Assembly: GCA_045640165.1 (NCBI GenBank)
Contig: JAZUEK010000067.1
Span: 1-22,211, forward strand
DNA length: 22,211 bases
Direction: 5' to 3'
Origin: RGIG426 sp045640165
Lineage (GTDB): Bacteria; Bacillota; Clostridia; Oscillospirales; Acutalibacteraceae
Within the stretch, counting starts at the first letter, position 1. Each line of letters begins with the position of its first letter. The notes under the pieces are model-generated. The model ran no database searches, had not been told where the DNA came from, and saw nothing but the letters and a program-made list of their open reading frames with translations. The translations under genes were made by a program, and so were the position numbers. Below are positions 8,137 through 14,750 of the stretch, in pieces.

Positions 8137-8165
8137 TTGCAGGATTTGGGGAAATATGGTATACT
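8137..8165 (+). promoter_or_regulatory. Promoter of the XRE regulator-glycosyltransferase unit
   Basis: TTGCAG (8137-8142), a 17-base spacer and TATACT (8160-8165) form a good sigma-A promoter. The implied start is near 8172, followed by an AGGAAAGGA ribosome binding site (8181-8189) and the ATG at 8199. It diverges from the recJ promoter, with 38 bases between the two -35 boxes, so a repressor bound there could affect both. Confidence 0.78.
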
Positions 8166-8198
8166 AACTCTAATCGTGAAAGGAAAGGACTGGGCTTT

Positions 8199-8621
8199 AT
8201 GGAACAGACCACACAACAGATTTTCGGTACGCGGTTGGCGCTTTTGCGTGCCAGTCACGGAATGTCGCAAGAACAAGTTGCCAACGTGCTTTCGGTGTCG
8301 CGTTCGACCTATTCGTACTATGAATCGGGGAAATGTGCGCCGTCGCTTGACACGCTGCGTGCGCTGATTCGGTTGCTTTGCCCCCAAAGTCCCTCCTTTT
8401 TGCTTTTGATGGATCAGCCCGTTTCTTCGGAGGAGTTGCCGTCGGTGCTTCACGACGGCGAGGTGATTGACGAAAATCGTCCGCTTCCCGTTGACGAGTT
8501 GACCAAAGACGAAAAACAAATTTTGGCGTTTTACCGCGTGTTCTCCGAGGCGCAAAAGAAAAAATTGCTGTCGGTGTGCATTGATCTCGCCGCCGCACCG
8601 TTTGAGGAGGGCGCGTTATGA
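8199..8621 (+). CDS. XRE-family helix-turn-helix transcriptional regulator
   Basis: The 140-residue cytosolic DNA-binding protein has a Cro/C1-type helix-turn-helix at about residues 8-64. Helix two and the recognition helix are visible in SQEQVANVLSVSRSTYSYYE, followed by the typical GKCAPSLDTL segment. The C-terminal half (70-140) is an acidic helical region (LTKDEKQILAFYRVFSEAQK) without a recognised sensor domain. Its stop overlaps the ATG of the glycosyltransferase by 4 bases (ATGA), so the two are made together. By analogy with similar pairs it probably autoregulates the unit and may act on the divergent recJ promoter; that is inference. The ribosome binding site is AGGAAAGGA, 9 bases upstream. 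Confidence 0.92.
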   Translation: MEQTTQQIFGTRLALLRASHGMSQEQVANVLSVSRSTYSYYESGKCAPSLDTLRALIRLLCPQSPSFLLLMDQPVSSEELPSVLHDGEVIDENRPLPVDELTKDEKQILAFYRVFSEAQKKKLLSVCIDLAAAPFEEGAL

Positions 8622-9562
8622 AAACGCTGTTTGCCGTTGTGCCTTGCTTTAATGAAGAGGCTGTGTTGCCGCAGACCGCGGCGGTGCTTTCGGCCAAATG
8701 GGGCGAATTGATTCGTCAGGGAAAAATCAGCCCCGAAAGCCGCCTGCTGTTTGTGGATGACGGCTCGACCGATCGCACGTGGAATCTGATTGAGGGGCTG
8801 TTTGCCGAGAATTTGTTGGTGCGCGGCCTGCGGCTAAGTCATAATCGCGGCCACCAAAACGCGCTGCTTGCCGGACTTCTCACCGCCAAAGAGGATGCGG
8901 ACGCGGTGGTGTCGCTCGATGCGGATTTGCAGGACGACGTGGACGCGATTGACGAGATGCTCGAAAAATTTGAGAACGGCGCAGACATCGTCTACGGTGT
9001 GCGCCGCGCGCGCGAAACAGACAGTTTCTTTAAGCGGTTTACCGCCGAGAGTTATTATAAAATTCTCAAGCATCTCGGCGCGAAAGTGGTGTTTAATCAC
9101 GCGGATTTCCGCCTGATGTCCAAGCGCGCGCTGGATACGCTTGCGGAATATACCGAAACGAACCTCTTTTTGAGGGGCCTTGTGCCGATGATTGGCTATC
9201 CGAACGCGATTGTCTATTACGACCGTAAAGAACGGCTCGCCGGCGAGAGCAAATATCCGCTGTCGAAGATGCTTGCGCTCGCGTGGGAGGGAGTGACCTC
9301 GCTTTCCATTCGTCCGATTCGCCTCGTGAGCGGTGCCGGCGTGTGTTCGCTGGTGGTTAGCTTGGCGCTCATTATCTACTCCATCGTGCGGCTGTGTATC
9401 GGCGCGACGGTCAGCGGCTGGACAAGCCTTATGGTGTCCATTTGGCTGCTCGGCGGTTTGCAGTTGCTCGCCATCGGCATTGTGGGCGAATACATCGGCA
9501 AGATTTATCTCGAATCCAAACGCCGTCCGCGGTTTACGGTGGACACGTATTTGAAAAAGTAA
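8618..9562 (+). CDS. GtrB/DPM1-like polyprenyl-phosphate glycosyltransferase (GT2)
   Basis: The 314-residue membrane-anchored GT2 enzyme probably transfers a sugar from a nucleotide-sugar donor to undecaprenyl phosphate at the inner face of the membrane. The GT-A domain shows VVPCFNEE (7-14), VDDGSTDRT (46-54), the metal-binding DADLQDD (101-107), the acceptor-loop segment NHADFRLMSKRALD (160-173) and RLAGESKYPLSKM (206-218), all typical of the GtrB, ArnC and DPM1 group. Two C-terminal transmembrane helices lie at about 236-260 and 270-292, followed by GEYIGKIYLESKRRPRF, a signature of this group. AGGAGG lies 7 bases upstream. No GtrA-like flippase or serotype-specific transferase is next to it, so the final glycan target is unknown. 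The gene ends at a bidirectional terminator. Confidence 0.92.
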   Translation: MKTLFAVVPCFNEEAVLPQTAAVLSAKWGELIRQGKISPESRLLFVDDGSTDRTWNLIEGLFAENLLVRGLRLSHNRGHQNALLAGLLTAKEDADAVVSLDADLQDDVDAIDEMLEKFENGADIVYGVRRARETDSFFKRFTAESYYKILKHLGAKVVFNHADFRLMSKRALDTLAEYTETNLFLRGLVPMIGYPNAIVYYDRKERLAGESKYPLSKMLALAWEGVTSLSIRPIRLVSGAGVCSLVVSLALIIYSIVRLCIGATVSGWTSLMVSIWLLGGLQLLAIGIVGEYIGKIYLESKRRPRFTVDTYLKK

Positions 9563-9569
9563 GCATAAG

Positions 9570-9600
9570 AAAACCCCCAACCTCGCGGTTGGGGGTTTTT
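9570..9600. terminator. Bidirectional terminator between glycosyltransferase and rmuC
   Basis: A perfect 13-bp stem, aaaacccccaacc (9570-9582) with ggttgggggtttt (9587-9599), and loop TCGC is followed by T on the plus strand and by TTTTCTT on the minus strand. It lies 8 bases after the glycosyltransferase stop and 15 bases from the rmuC stop, so it serves both convergent genes. Confidence 0.92.
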
Positions 9601-9614
9601 GATTTATACGCGCG

Positions 9615-10880
9615 TTATTCGTCCTCGTCCGAAATGAAGGAGTCGGTGAGTTCCAGCAATGTGTCGGCGCTTTCTCCGTCGGGGAGGTCTTCTACGCGGC
9701 GGAGTTTCTTTTGAATCATTTCGTTGCGGTGTTGGGCGTCGTCGATGGCGCTGCCGGCTTCGTCAATCTTTTTGCGGACTTTGCCGAGCAGACCGCCGAA
9801 TTTGTCGTATTGCTCCTTAACGGCGGACAGCACTTTCCACACCTCGGCGGCGCGCTTGTCAATCGCAATGGTGCGGAAGCCCATCGACAGCGTGTTGAGG
9901 AACGCGGTCAGCGTTGTCGGGCCGCAAATCATCACGCGGTATTTTGTCTGGATAGTCTCCACAAGGCCGGGGCGGCGGAGCACTTCGGCATACAAGCCCT
10001 CGGTGGGGAGAAACAGAATGGCGAAATCGGTGGTTTTGGGAACGCTGACGTACAGTTCGGCGATTTTTTTCGCCTGACCTTTGACAAACGTTTCGAGCGC
10101 TTTGGCGGCTTCTTCCACAGCCACGGCGTCGCCGGCTTCGGCGGCTTCAACGATGCGCAGGTAATCCTCTTGAGGGAATTTGGAGTCGATGGGAAGCCAG
10201 ATGTATTTTCCGTCGTCCTCTTTCGAGGGGATTTTAACGGCATATTCCACCACGTCGCGGTTATTCTTCGGCGAGACGTTGCGCTCGAACTGGTCGGCGG
10301 TGAGGGTCTGCTCGAGTAGGTTGCCGAGTTGTACTTCGGCGAACGTGCCGCGCGTTTTGACGTTGGAGAGCACGCGCGAGAGGGAATTGACGTCGCCGGC
10401 GAGTTGTTTCATCTCGCCCATGGATTTATAGACGTTTTGCAGTTGCTCGCCGACGGTTTTGAAACTGGCGTCCAGGCGTTCGGACAGCGTGGCGGACAAT
10501 TTTTCGTCCACCGTGGCGCGCATTTCATCGAGCTTTTTCTCATTGCCGGCTTGTAGTTTTTCCACCGATTGGGTGAGGGTGGCGGTTACTTTGTCGGTTT
10601 GGGAATTGAGGGTTTTGTGGAGTTGCTCTTGCTGTTCGAGTTGCAGTTTAAGCAATTCTTTCTGGTGAGCGTCAAAACCGCGACCGAGGGTGGTAATGTG
10701 CGCGGCCATATCTTGGGATTCGCGATGGAGATCGTCGGCGAGCGCGCGTTTTTGGGTTTCGAGCGCGTCTTTGAGGGCTTGGTCGTTTGCAGATTTCGAC
10801 TGGCGCAAAAGCAATACGATGAGCAACACCACACACGCGCAGAGCAACGCCGCGATGACCCATAACAAGATTGAATCCAT
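9615..10880 (-). CDS. rmuC: DNA recombination protein RmuC
   Basis: The 421-residue product has an N-terminal membrane anchor (about residues 4-26, LLWVIAALLCACVVLLIVLL) and a long charged coiled coil (about 30-150). The conserved RmuC domain (about 160-390) contains VKTRGTFAEVQLGNLLEQ, KDDGKYIWLPIDSKFP, FLPTEGLYAE and ILCGPTTLTAFL-like stretches (here MICGPTTLTAFLNTL). RmuC proteins limit recombination at inverted repeats in E. coli, and the catalytic domain is thought to be nuclease-like, but the mechanism is poorly known. AAGGAG lies about 9 bases before the ATG. It is transcribed alone from the promoter at 10913-10941 and ends at the shared terminator 9570-9600. Confidence 0.95.
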   Translation of the reverse strand: MDSILLWVIAALLCACVVLLIVLLLRQSKSANDQALKDALETQKRALADDLHRESQDMAAHITTLGRGFDAHQKELLKLQLEQQEQLHKTLNSQTDKVTATLTQSVEKLQAGNEKKLDEMRATVDEKLSATLSERLDASFKTVGEQLQNVYKSMGEMKQLAGDVNSLSRVLSNVKTRGTFAEVQLGNLLEQTLTADQFERNVSPKNNRDVVEYAVKIPSKEDDGKYIWLPIDSKFPQEDYLRIVEAAEAGDAVAVEEAAKALETFVKGQAKKIAELYVSVPKTTDFAILFLPTEGLYAEVLRRPGLVETIQTKYRVMICGPTTLTAFLNTLSMGFRTIAIDKRAAEVWKVLSAVKEQYDKFGGLLGKVRKKIDEAGSAIDDAQHRNEMIQKKLRRVEDLPDGESADTLLELTDSFISDEDE

Positions 10881-10912
10881 ATTGCAAAACTCCTTTTTCG
10901 TGATTTTTCTCT

Positions 10913-10941
10913 ATTTTAGCACATTTTTCCGTGACAAACAA
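10913..10941 (-). promoter_or_regulatory. Promoter of rmuC
   Basis: On the minus strand TTGTTT (10941-10936), a 17-base spacer and TAAAAT (10918-10913) give a reasonable sigma-A promoter about 32 bases before the rmuC ATG. Its -35 box shares base 10936 with the -35 box of the divergent promoter at 10931-10959. The two promoters are therefore back to back and polymerase binding is probably mutually exclusive. Confidence 0.55.
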
Positions 10942-10959
10942 GCCTAAATGTGGTATACT
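10931..10959 (+). promoter_or_regulatory. Promoter of the Dabb-domain gene
   Basis: GTGACA (10931-10936, five of six matches to TTGACA), a 17-base spacer and a perfect TATACT (10954-10959) precede an AAGGAGG ribosome binding site at 10978-10984. The start of transcription is expected near 10966. Confidence 0.72.
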
Positions 10960-10991
10960 GTGGGGCGAAAACGGGACAAGGAGGAAAAATG

Positions 10992-11297
10992 ATGATTCGA
11001 CATATTGTATTGTTCAAATTTTTGGAAGAGGCGGACGGCAAAAGCAAAAAAGAAAACGTGCTTGCCACCAAAGCAATGCTGGATGCGCTTCCCGGAAAAA
11101 TCGACCTGATTAAACATTCCGAAACCTTTGTCGGTGCGGACGGCGCCGCCGCCGGCAATTGCGATTTGCTTCTCATCAGCGATTTCGAAAATTTCGACGA
11201 CCTGAACGCGTATATCGTTCATCCGGACCACAAAGCGGTCGGTGCGTTTATGAAACCGCTTCGTGAGTCGCGCGCGTGCGTGGATATTGAAATCTGA
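10992..11297 (+). CDS. Stress-responsive alpha/beta-barrel (Dabb) domain protein
   Basis: The 101-residue product begins MIRHIVLFKF, the hallmark first strand of dimeric alpha-beta barrel (Dabb) proteins. It continues with a Lys-rich helix, a central strand region (CDLLLISDFENFDDLNAYI) and HPDHKAVGAFMKPLRES, matching the usual one-domain length. The family is stress-linked in plants and of unknown function in most bacteria; members form dimeric ferredoxin-like barrels and some are enzymes on small aromatic or polyketide substrates. Two adjacent ATGs exist (10989 and 10992). The second gives a 7-base spacing from AAGGAGG, the first only 4, so the second is preferred. It is monocistronic, with its own promoter and a terminator at 11314-11354. 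Confidence 0.88.
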   Translation: MIRHIVLFKFLEEADGKSKKENVLATKAMLDALPGKIDLIKHSETFVGADGAAAGNCDLLLISDFENFDDLNAYIVHPDHKAVGAFMKPLRESRACVDIEI

Positions 11298-11313
11298 CAA
11301 CCGAAAAAAGGGT

Positions 11314-11354
11314 GCAAAAAAGACGAGCGAAAAGGAACCGCTCGTCTTTTTTGC
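11314..11354. terminator. Bidirectional terminator between Dabb gene and zapA
   Basis: The arms gcaaaaaagacgagcg (11314-11329) and cgctcgtcttttttgc (11339-11354) are a perfect 16-bp inverted repeat with a 9-base loop. The A6/T6 tracts within the stem give a GC-rich inner stem plus U-tract on both strands. It lies 16 bases after the Dabb stop and 45 bases from the zapA stop. Confidence 0.9.
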
Positions 11355-11399
11355 CTCTGTCAGAGAATATTCAGAAAAGAAGATGTCGAGTTTAGGCGC

Positions 11400-11744
11400 T
11401 TACATCGAGAGTCGTTCGCGCAGTTTGCGGTTTTCCTCGCGCAGGCGTTCGATTTCGCGGCGCGTGGTGTCGCTTTCCATACGGGCGCGCGCATTGTCGT
11501 CGAGGTAGCCTTTCATCTGGGAGCGGAGGTTGTCCGCCGCGGATTCGGCTTTGCGGACAGCGTCGGCGTTGTTGAGCGCCACAAGCACGGCCGCCATCGC
11601 GGTGGAGATACGGGGATCTTGCATAATCTCGCGCATTTCTTTGTCCACCTGCATACCGAGTTCGGTCATATAGCTGACGGGTTCGTCCGAAACGATGGAG
11701 TATTCGGTGCCCACGATGTTCAATTTGATTTTGTTAGTAGTCAT
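11400..11744 (-). CDS. zapA: Cell division protein ZapA
   Basis: The 114-residue product binds FtsZ and promotes bundling of its filaments at the division site. The N-terminal globular head has the typical NKIKLNIVGTEYSIVSDEP start and the conserved helix VDKEMREIMQDPRISTAMAA. A C-terminal coiled coil (about 65-112) follows, rich in Arg and Glu heptads (RREIERLREENRKLRERL). Length fits the Firmicutes family. Its ATG overlaps the stop of the upstream unrecognised gene by 4 bases (ATGA), so the two are translationally coupled. In many Clostridia zapA sits near pheT or peptidase U32 genes, which are not seen here. Confidence 0.93.
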   Translation of the reverse strand: MTTNKIKLNIVGTEYSIVSDEPVSYMTELGMQVDKEMREIMQDPRISTAMAAVLVALNNADAVRKAESAADNLRSQMKGYLDDNARARMESDTTRREIERLREENRKLRERLSM

Positions 11745-12424
11745 ACTGCTTTTTCTCCTTTTACGTTCAATTCATTGTCGTTCAAAAAGGCGGTGATGGT
11801 GCCACCGGAGAGCCGCGCCGCACTGCGTAACTGCAGGTAGAGGGCGTGGTCCGCGCGATCCAGCTCGGCGGCGGAGGAAATGCCGTTCGGGAACAAGGCT
11901 TTTACTTGATTCACGAGGGCGGTTTGCGCCGTGGGGCTTTGGACGTTGCGCGGCCTTCCGCCGGCGGTGCGTTCATAGGTGAAGCCGCCGAGGGCGAAGA
12001 ACGCGTCCAACTCGTTTTCCATATGGCACATCTTGCGTAACTGGGCACCCCGTTCGGCGAGTTTCTTCTGTCCGGTGTTGAGACGGGAGATGACGCCGTT
12101 TGGATAGACCGCTCGCAACCGCTCGAAATAGCGGTCGAGCTTTTTCTGGAGCGCATCGTCGAAGACGACCGCCGGTTTAGCGGCGGCAATCGGCGAAGCG
12201 GTGACCGGCGGTTGCGCGAGTTTCGGCGTCGGCGCCTCCGAGAGCGGTGCGCCGTCGCGCCGCTTTACGGCAACGGCAGGACGGGGAGTTACGGCCGAGC
12301 GAACGGGGGTAGTTTGTCGTTCGCGGATGGTGCTTCCGATGGTGGAAGTGGGGCGAGAAGGGGTAGGTTTTCGGCCGCGGTCGGGAGAGGGGACTCCGCG
12401 CAGCCATTTGTCAAAGACACCCAT
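11741..12424 (-). CDS. Unrecognised protein with Pro/Arg-rich N-terminus and internal repeat
   Basis: I do not recognise this 227-residue protein. Residues 1-85 are low-complexity, rich in Pro, Ser, Thr, Arg and Ala, and probably disordered. Residues 88-215 are helical and contain what looks like an internal duplication: LRAVYPNG at 103-110 and VKALFPNG at 174-181. Each is followed about 15 residues later by a matching segment (LAERGAQLRKM, 122-132, and DHALYLQLRSA, 192-202). No signal peptide or membrane segment is present. The frame is open 8 codons further to a TTG at 12448, but AAGGAG lies within those codons, so the ATG at 12424 (12-base spacing) is preferred. Coupling to zapA suggests a role in division or cell shape; this is inference from position only. 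Confidence 0.8.
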   Translation of the reverse strand: MGVFDKWLRGVPSPDRGRKPTPSRPTSTIGSTIRERQTTPVRSAVTPRPAVAVKRRDGAPLSEAPTPKLAQPPVTASPIAAAKPAVVFDDALQKKLDRYFERLRAVYPNGVISRLNTGQKKLAERGAQLRKMCHMENELDAFFALGGFTYERTAGGRPRNVQSPTAQTALVNQVKALFPNGISSAAELDRADHALYLQLRSAARLSGGTITAFLNDNELNVKGEKAV

Positions 12425-12486
12425 AGGCGGAGTTTTCTCCTTTCGCAAGATTTAGCGGAAACGGGTTCCCTTTGAATACTGTATAT

Positions 12487-12495
12487 AGTATAACA
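12487..12495 (-). promoter_or_regulatory. Extended -10 promoter of the zapA unit
   Basis: On the minus strand TGT precedes TATACT (12492-12487), giving the extended -10 form TGnTATACT. The -35 region at normal spacing (TAGATT) matches the consensus only at three positions, which fits an extended -10 promoter. Transcription would start near 12480, leaving a leader of about 55 bases before the ATG at 12424. Confidence 0.6.
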
Positions 12496-12594
12496 CACTC
12501 TTTTCCAAAAATCTACCCCCAAATGACAAAAAGTTGGATTTTTTTGCAAATTTTTTTCGATTTTTTGACGAAATCGGGGGAAATCAATTCGGAC

Positions 12595-12623
12595 TGGACT
12601 TTTTCACTTCTATATGGTATACT
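12595..12623 (+). promoter_or_regulatory. Promoter of the GT2-rfbC operon
   Basis: TGGACT (12595-12600), a 17-base spacer ending in TGG, and TATACT (12618-12623) form a sigma-A promoter with an extended -10. The start is expected near 12630, leaving a leader of about 82 bases before the ATG at 12712. The 287-base gap 12425-12711 otherwise holds only the divergent zapA-unit promoter and the leader hairpin; I see no riboswitch or small gene in it. Confidence 0.68.
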
Positions 12624-12631
12624 ATGTAAAT

Positions 12632-12657
12632 GTTTTAAGGGAAGCGATTCCCAAAAC
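12632..12657 (+). other. 5'-leader hairpin with GCGA tetraloop
   Basis: GTTTT (12632-12636) and GGGAA (12639-12643) pair with TTCCC (12648-12652) and AAAAC (12653-12657). This gives a 10-bp stem with a two-base AA bulge, closed by the GNRA tetraloop GCGA. It would lie within the first few bases of the transcript from the promoter at 12595-12623. A stabilising 5' stem-loop is a plausible role. It is followed by no T-run, so it is not a terminator. Confidence 0.5.
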
Positions 12658-12711
12658 GGAAGTTTTTTAGAGCACGGGGCAGGTTTTGGCTTGCATTCGT
12701 GGGAGGTTTGT

Positions 12712-13476
12712 ATGGTTTCGGTTTCGATTGTAACCTATAACAGTGCGGACGTCATCGGCCGGCTTTTGGACAGCTTGTTTTTGCAGACCAAGGGGGCGGA
12801 ACTGTCCGTCTTCGTGGTGGACAACGGCTCGGCCGACGGCACGGCGGCGCTCGTTCGTGAGCAATTTCCGCAGGTGACGGTCATCGAGCAGGACAACCGC
12901 GGCTTCGGCGGCGGTCACAACGCGGTGCTTTCGCATCTTTCGTCCGACTACCACGCGATTATCAATCCGGATATCACGCTCGCGGAGGATACGCTGTCGA
13001 AACTTGCCGCCTATATGGATGAAAATCCCGACGTGGCGATTACCTGCCCTCTGATTCGCAACGAAGACGGAACGGTGCAGGACGTGCCGCGGAAGAACCC
13101 GAATTTTCGCTACGTTCTGTCCGGAAAACTGCAAAAGTACAGTCGCTATTTCCGCAAAAAGCGCATCGAATACACGATGAGCGATGCGGACGTGTCTGCG
13201 CCGATTGACGTGGAGTTTTGCACCGGATGTTTTATGTTTATTCGTACCGACGTGTTCAAAAAACTCGGTGGATTTGACGAACAATTTTTCCTCTATTGCG
13301 AGGATGCGGATTTGACGCGCCGCGCACGCAAGTTGGGCAAAGCTACTTGTATGCCGCAGGCGGTCGCGGTGCACGCGTGGGAGCGCGCGAGCTATCACAA
13401 TCCGAAACTGTTTCGGATGCATTTGCACTCGCTTAGACTGTATTTTCGCAAGTGGCGAAAGGAGAAAGACGTATGA
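12712..13476 (+). CDS. GT2 glycosyltransferase, rhamnosyltransferase (WbbL-like)
   Basis: The 254-residue product is a soluble or peripheral GT-A glycosyltransferase. The nucleotide-sugar site is VTYNSADVI (7-15) and VVDNGSADGT (35-44), the metal site NPD at 85-87 (replacing DxD), and the catalytic-base region FDEQFFLYCEDADL (188-201). The FDExFFLYxED pattern with NPD is characteristic of the WbbL/RfbF rhamnosyltransferase group, and rfbC two genes downstream supplies part of the dTDP-L-rhamnose route, so rhamnose as donor sugar is a good inference. The frame is open 80 codons upstream, but that stretch overlaps the promoter and is not protein-like. The chosen ATG follows GGGAGG by 5 bases. 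The stop overlaps the next gene by 4 bases. Confidence 0.92.
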   Translation: MVSVSIVTYNSADVIGRLLDSLFLQTKGAELSVFVVDNGSADGTAALVREQFPQVTVIEQDNRGFGGGHNAVLSHLSSDYHAIINPDITLAEDTLSKLAAYMDENPDVAITCPLIRNEDGTVQDVPRKNPNFRYVLSGKLQKYSRYFRKKRIEYTMSDADVSAPIDVEFCTGCFMFIRTDVFKKLGGFDEQFFLYCEDADLTRRARKLGKATCMPQAVAVHAWERASYHNPKLFRMHLHSLRLYFRKWRKEKDV

Positions 13477-14186
13477 AAGTGTCGGTGGCGCTTGCCGCCT
13501 ATAACGGCGAGGCGTATATAGAAGAACAATTGACCTCGATTTTGCAAAACCTCGGCGAGGGGGATGAAATCATCGTGTCGGACGACGGCTCGACCGACGG
13601 TACACACGATATTGTCTGCAACCTCGCAAAAGAGGATGGGCGCGTGAAACTGATTGACGGGCCGCAACAGGGGCTTATCAAGAATTTCGAACACGCGCTT
13701 GCCGCTTGCGACGGTGACGTCATCTTTTTGTCCGACCAGGACGACGTGTGGCACGCGGACAAGGTGGAGGCGGTGCTCGCCTGCTTTGAGGAGACGGGTG
13801 CCACCCTCGTTTTGCACGATGCGCAGATGACCGACAACGAGCGCCACGTGTTGTCGCCGTCGTTTTTCGCGTTCCGCGGCTCGCGGCCGGGATATATGAA
13901 AAATCTGTGGAAAAACTCGTATATCGGGTGTTGTATGGCGCTTAAGAAAGAACTTTTGGACGTGGCGCTTCCGTTCGACGACCGCATCCCGATGCACGAT
14001 CAGTGGCTCGGGTTGCTTGCGGAAAAACGGGGGAGCGTGGCGTTTTTGCCGAAAGTGCTGCTCGATTATCGGCGGCACGAGGGAACGGCCACCAAAGACC
14101 ATCACGGAAAATTCTCCGCGATGGGGAGCAATCGGTGGAATATGTGGCGCTCCATTGCGAAACGGTTGCGCGAAGTGAAAAAATAA
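13473..14186 (+). CDS. GT2 glycosyltransferase, cell-wall polysaccharide type
   Basis: The 237-residue product begins MKVSVALAAYNGEAYIEEQL, followed by IIVSDDGSTDGT (33-44), the metal-binding SDQDDVW (87-93), SYIGCCMALKKELL around the acceptor site and the MHDQWLGLLA catalytic-base segment. The SDQDDVW and HDQW pair is typical of GT2 enzymes building rhamnose-rich or similar surface polysaccharides in Firmicutes. There is no membrane segment. Its ATG overlaps the preceding glycosyltransferase stop (ATGA) and follows AAGGAG by about 9 bases. An upstream in-frame ATG at 13452 is rejected because it lies before the ribosome binding site. The linkage it makes cannot be deduced from sequence. Confidence 0.91.
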   Translation: MKVSVALAAYNGEAYIEEQLTSILQNLGEGDEIIVSDDGSTDGTHDIVCNLAKEDGRVKLIDGPQQGLIKNFEHALAACDGDVIFLSDQDDVWHADKVEAVLACFEETGATLVLHDAQMTDNERHVLSPSFFAFRGSRPGYMKNLWKNSYIGCCMALKKELLDVALPFDDRIPMHDQWLGLLAEKRGSVAFLPKVLLDYRRHEGTATKDHHGKFSAMGSNRWNMWRSIAKRLREVKK

Positions 14187-14198
14187 GGAGGGATTCGG

Positions 14199-14750
14199 AT
14201 GGCCGGATTTGATTTTTATTGGACGGAGATTGACGGCGTTTGTGTGATTGAACCGCATTTTTTGGGCGACGAGCGCGGTGGCTTTATGGAGAGTTATAAC
14301 CACGAGGCGTTTGCCGAGGCAGGTATCCCGAACGTGTTCGTGCAGGACAACCAAGCGTTTTCTCATCGCGGCGTGTTGCGCGGTTTGCATTTTCAAAAGG
14401 CACATCCGCAGGCGAAACTGTTGCGTGTGCTCAAAGGCGAGGTGTTTGACGCGGTGGTGGATTTGCGGCCGCGGAGCAGCACGTACGGGATGTGGTTCGG
14501 TGTGACGCTTTCGGAGAATAACCGTAAGCAGTTATTCGTGCCGAAGGGATTTGCGCACGGATATTTGGTGCTGTCCGATACGGCGGAGATTCTTTACAAA
14601 TGCGACGATTTTTATCATCCCGAGGACGAGGGCGGCCTTCTTTGGAACGACCCCGACGTGGGTATCGAGTGGCCGGAGTTGCCGGCGGAAGAGATGATGC
14701 TCAATGCCCGTGACAAGAGTTTCCCGACGCTCAAAGAACTTTCAAAATGA
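14199..14750 (+). CDS. rfbC: dTDP-4-dehydrorhamnose 3,5-epimerase
   Basis: The 183-residue product is a RmlC-type cupin epimerase, the third enzyme of dTDP-L-rhamnose synthesis, working as a cytosolic dimer. Diagnostic motifs are DERGGFMESYN (24-34), RGVLRGLHFQ (57-66, with the catalytic His at 64), LKGEVFDAVVDLR (78-90), VPKGFAHGYLVL (114-125) and NDPDVGIEWP (150-159). Length is normal. AAGGAGG lies 7 bases upstream, 12 bases after the preceding gene. The partner genes rfbA, rfbB and rfbD are not in this window, so the pathway must be completed elsewhere. The stop overlaps the transposase start at 14747. Confidence 0.96.
   Translation: MAGFDFYWTEIDGVCVIEPHFLGDERGGFMESYNHEAFAEAGIPNVFVQDNQAFSHRGVLRGLHFQKAHPQAKLLRVLKGEVFDAVVDLRPRSSTYGMWFGVTLSENNRKQLFVPKGFAHGYLVLSDTAEILYKCDDFYHPEDEGGLLWNDPDVGIEWPELPAEEMMLNARDKSFPTLKELSK

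Noticed and set aside
12472..12711. An 80-codon N-terminal extension of the first GT2 gene
   Set aside because: It overlaps the promoter and leader hairpin, is AT-rich and not protein-like, and the GT2 fold begins exactly at the ATG at 12712 behind GGGAGG.
12425..12711. A riboswitch or small RNA in the 287-base gap
   Set aside because: Only two divergent promoters and one simple hairpin are visible; no conserved riboswitch core or terminator-antiterminator pair was recognised.
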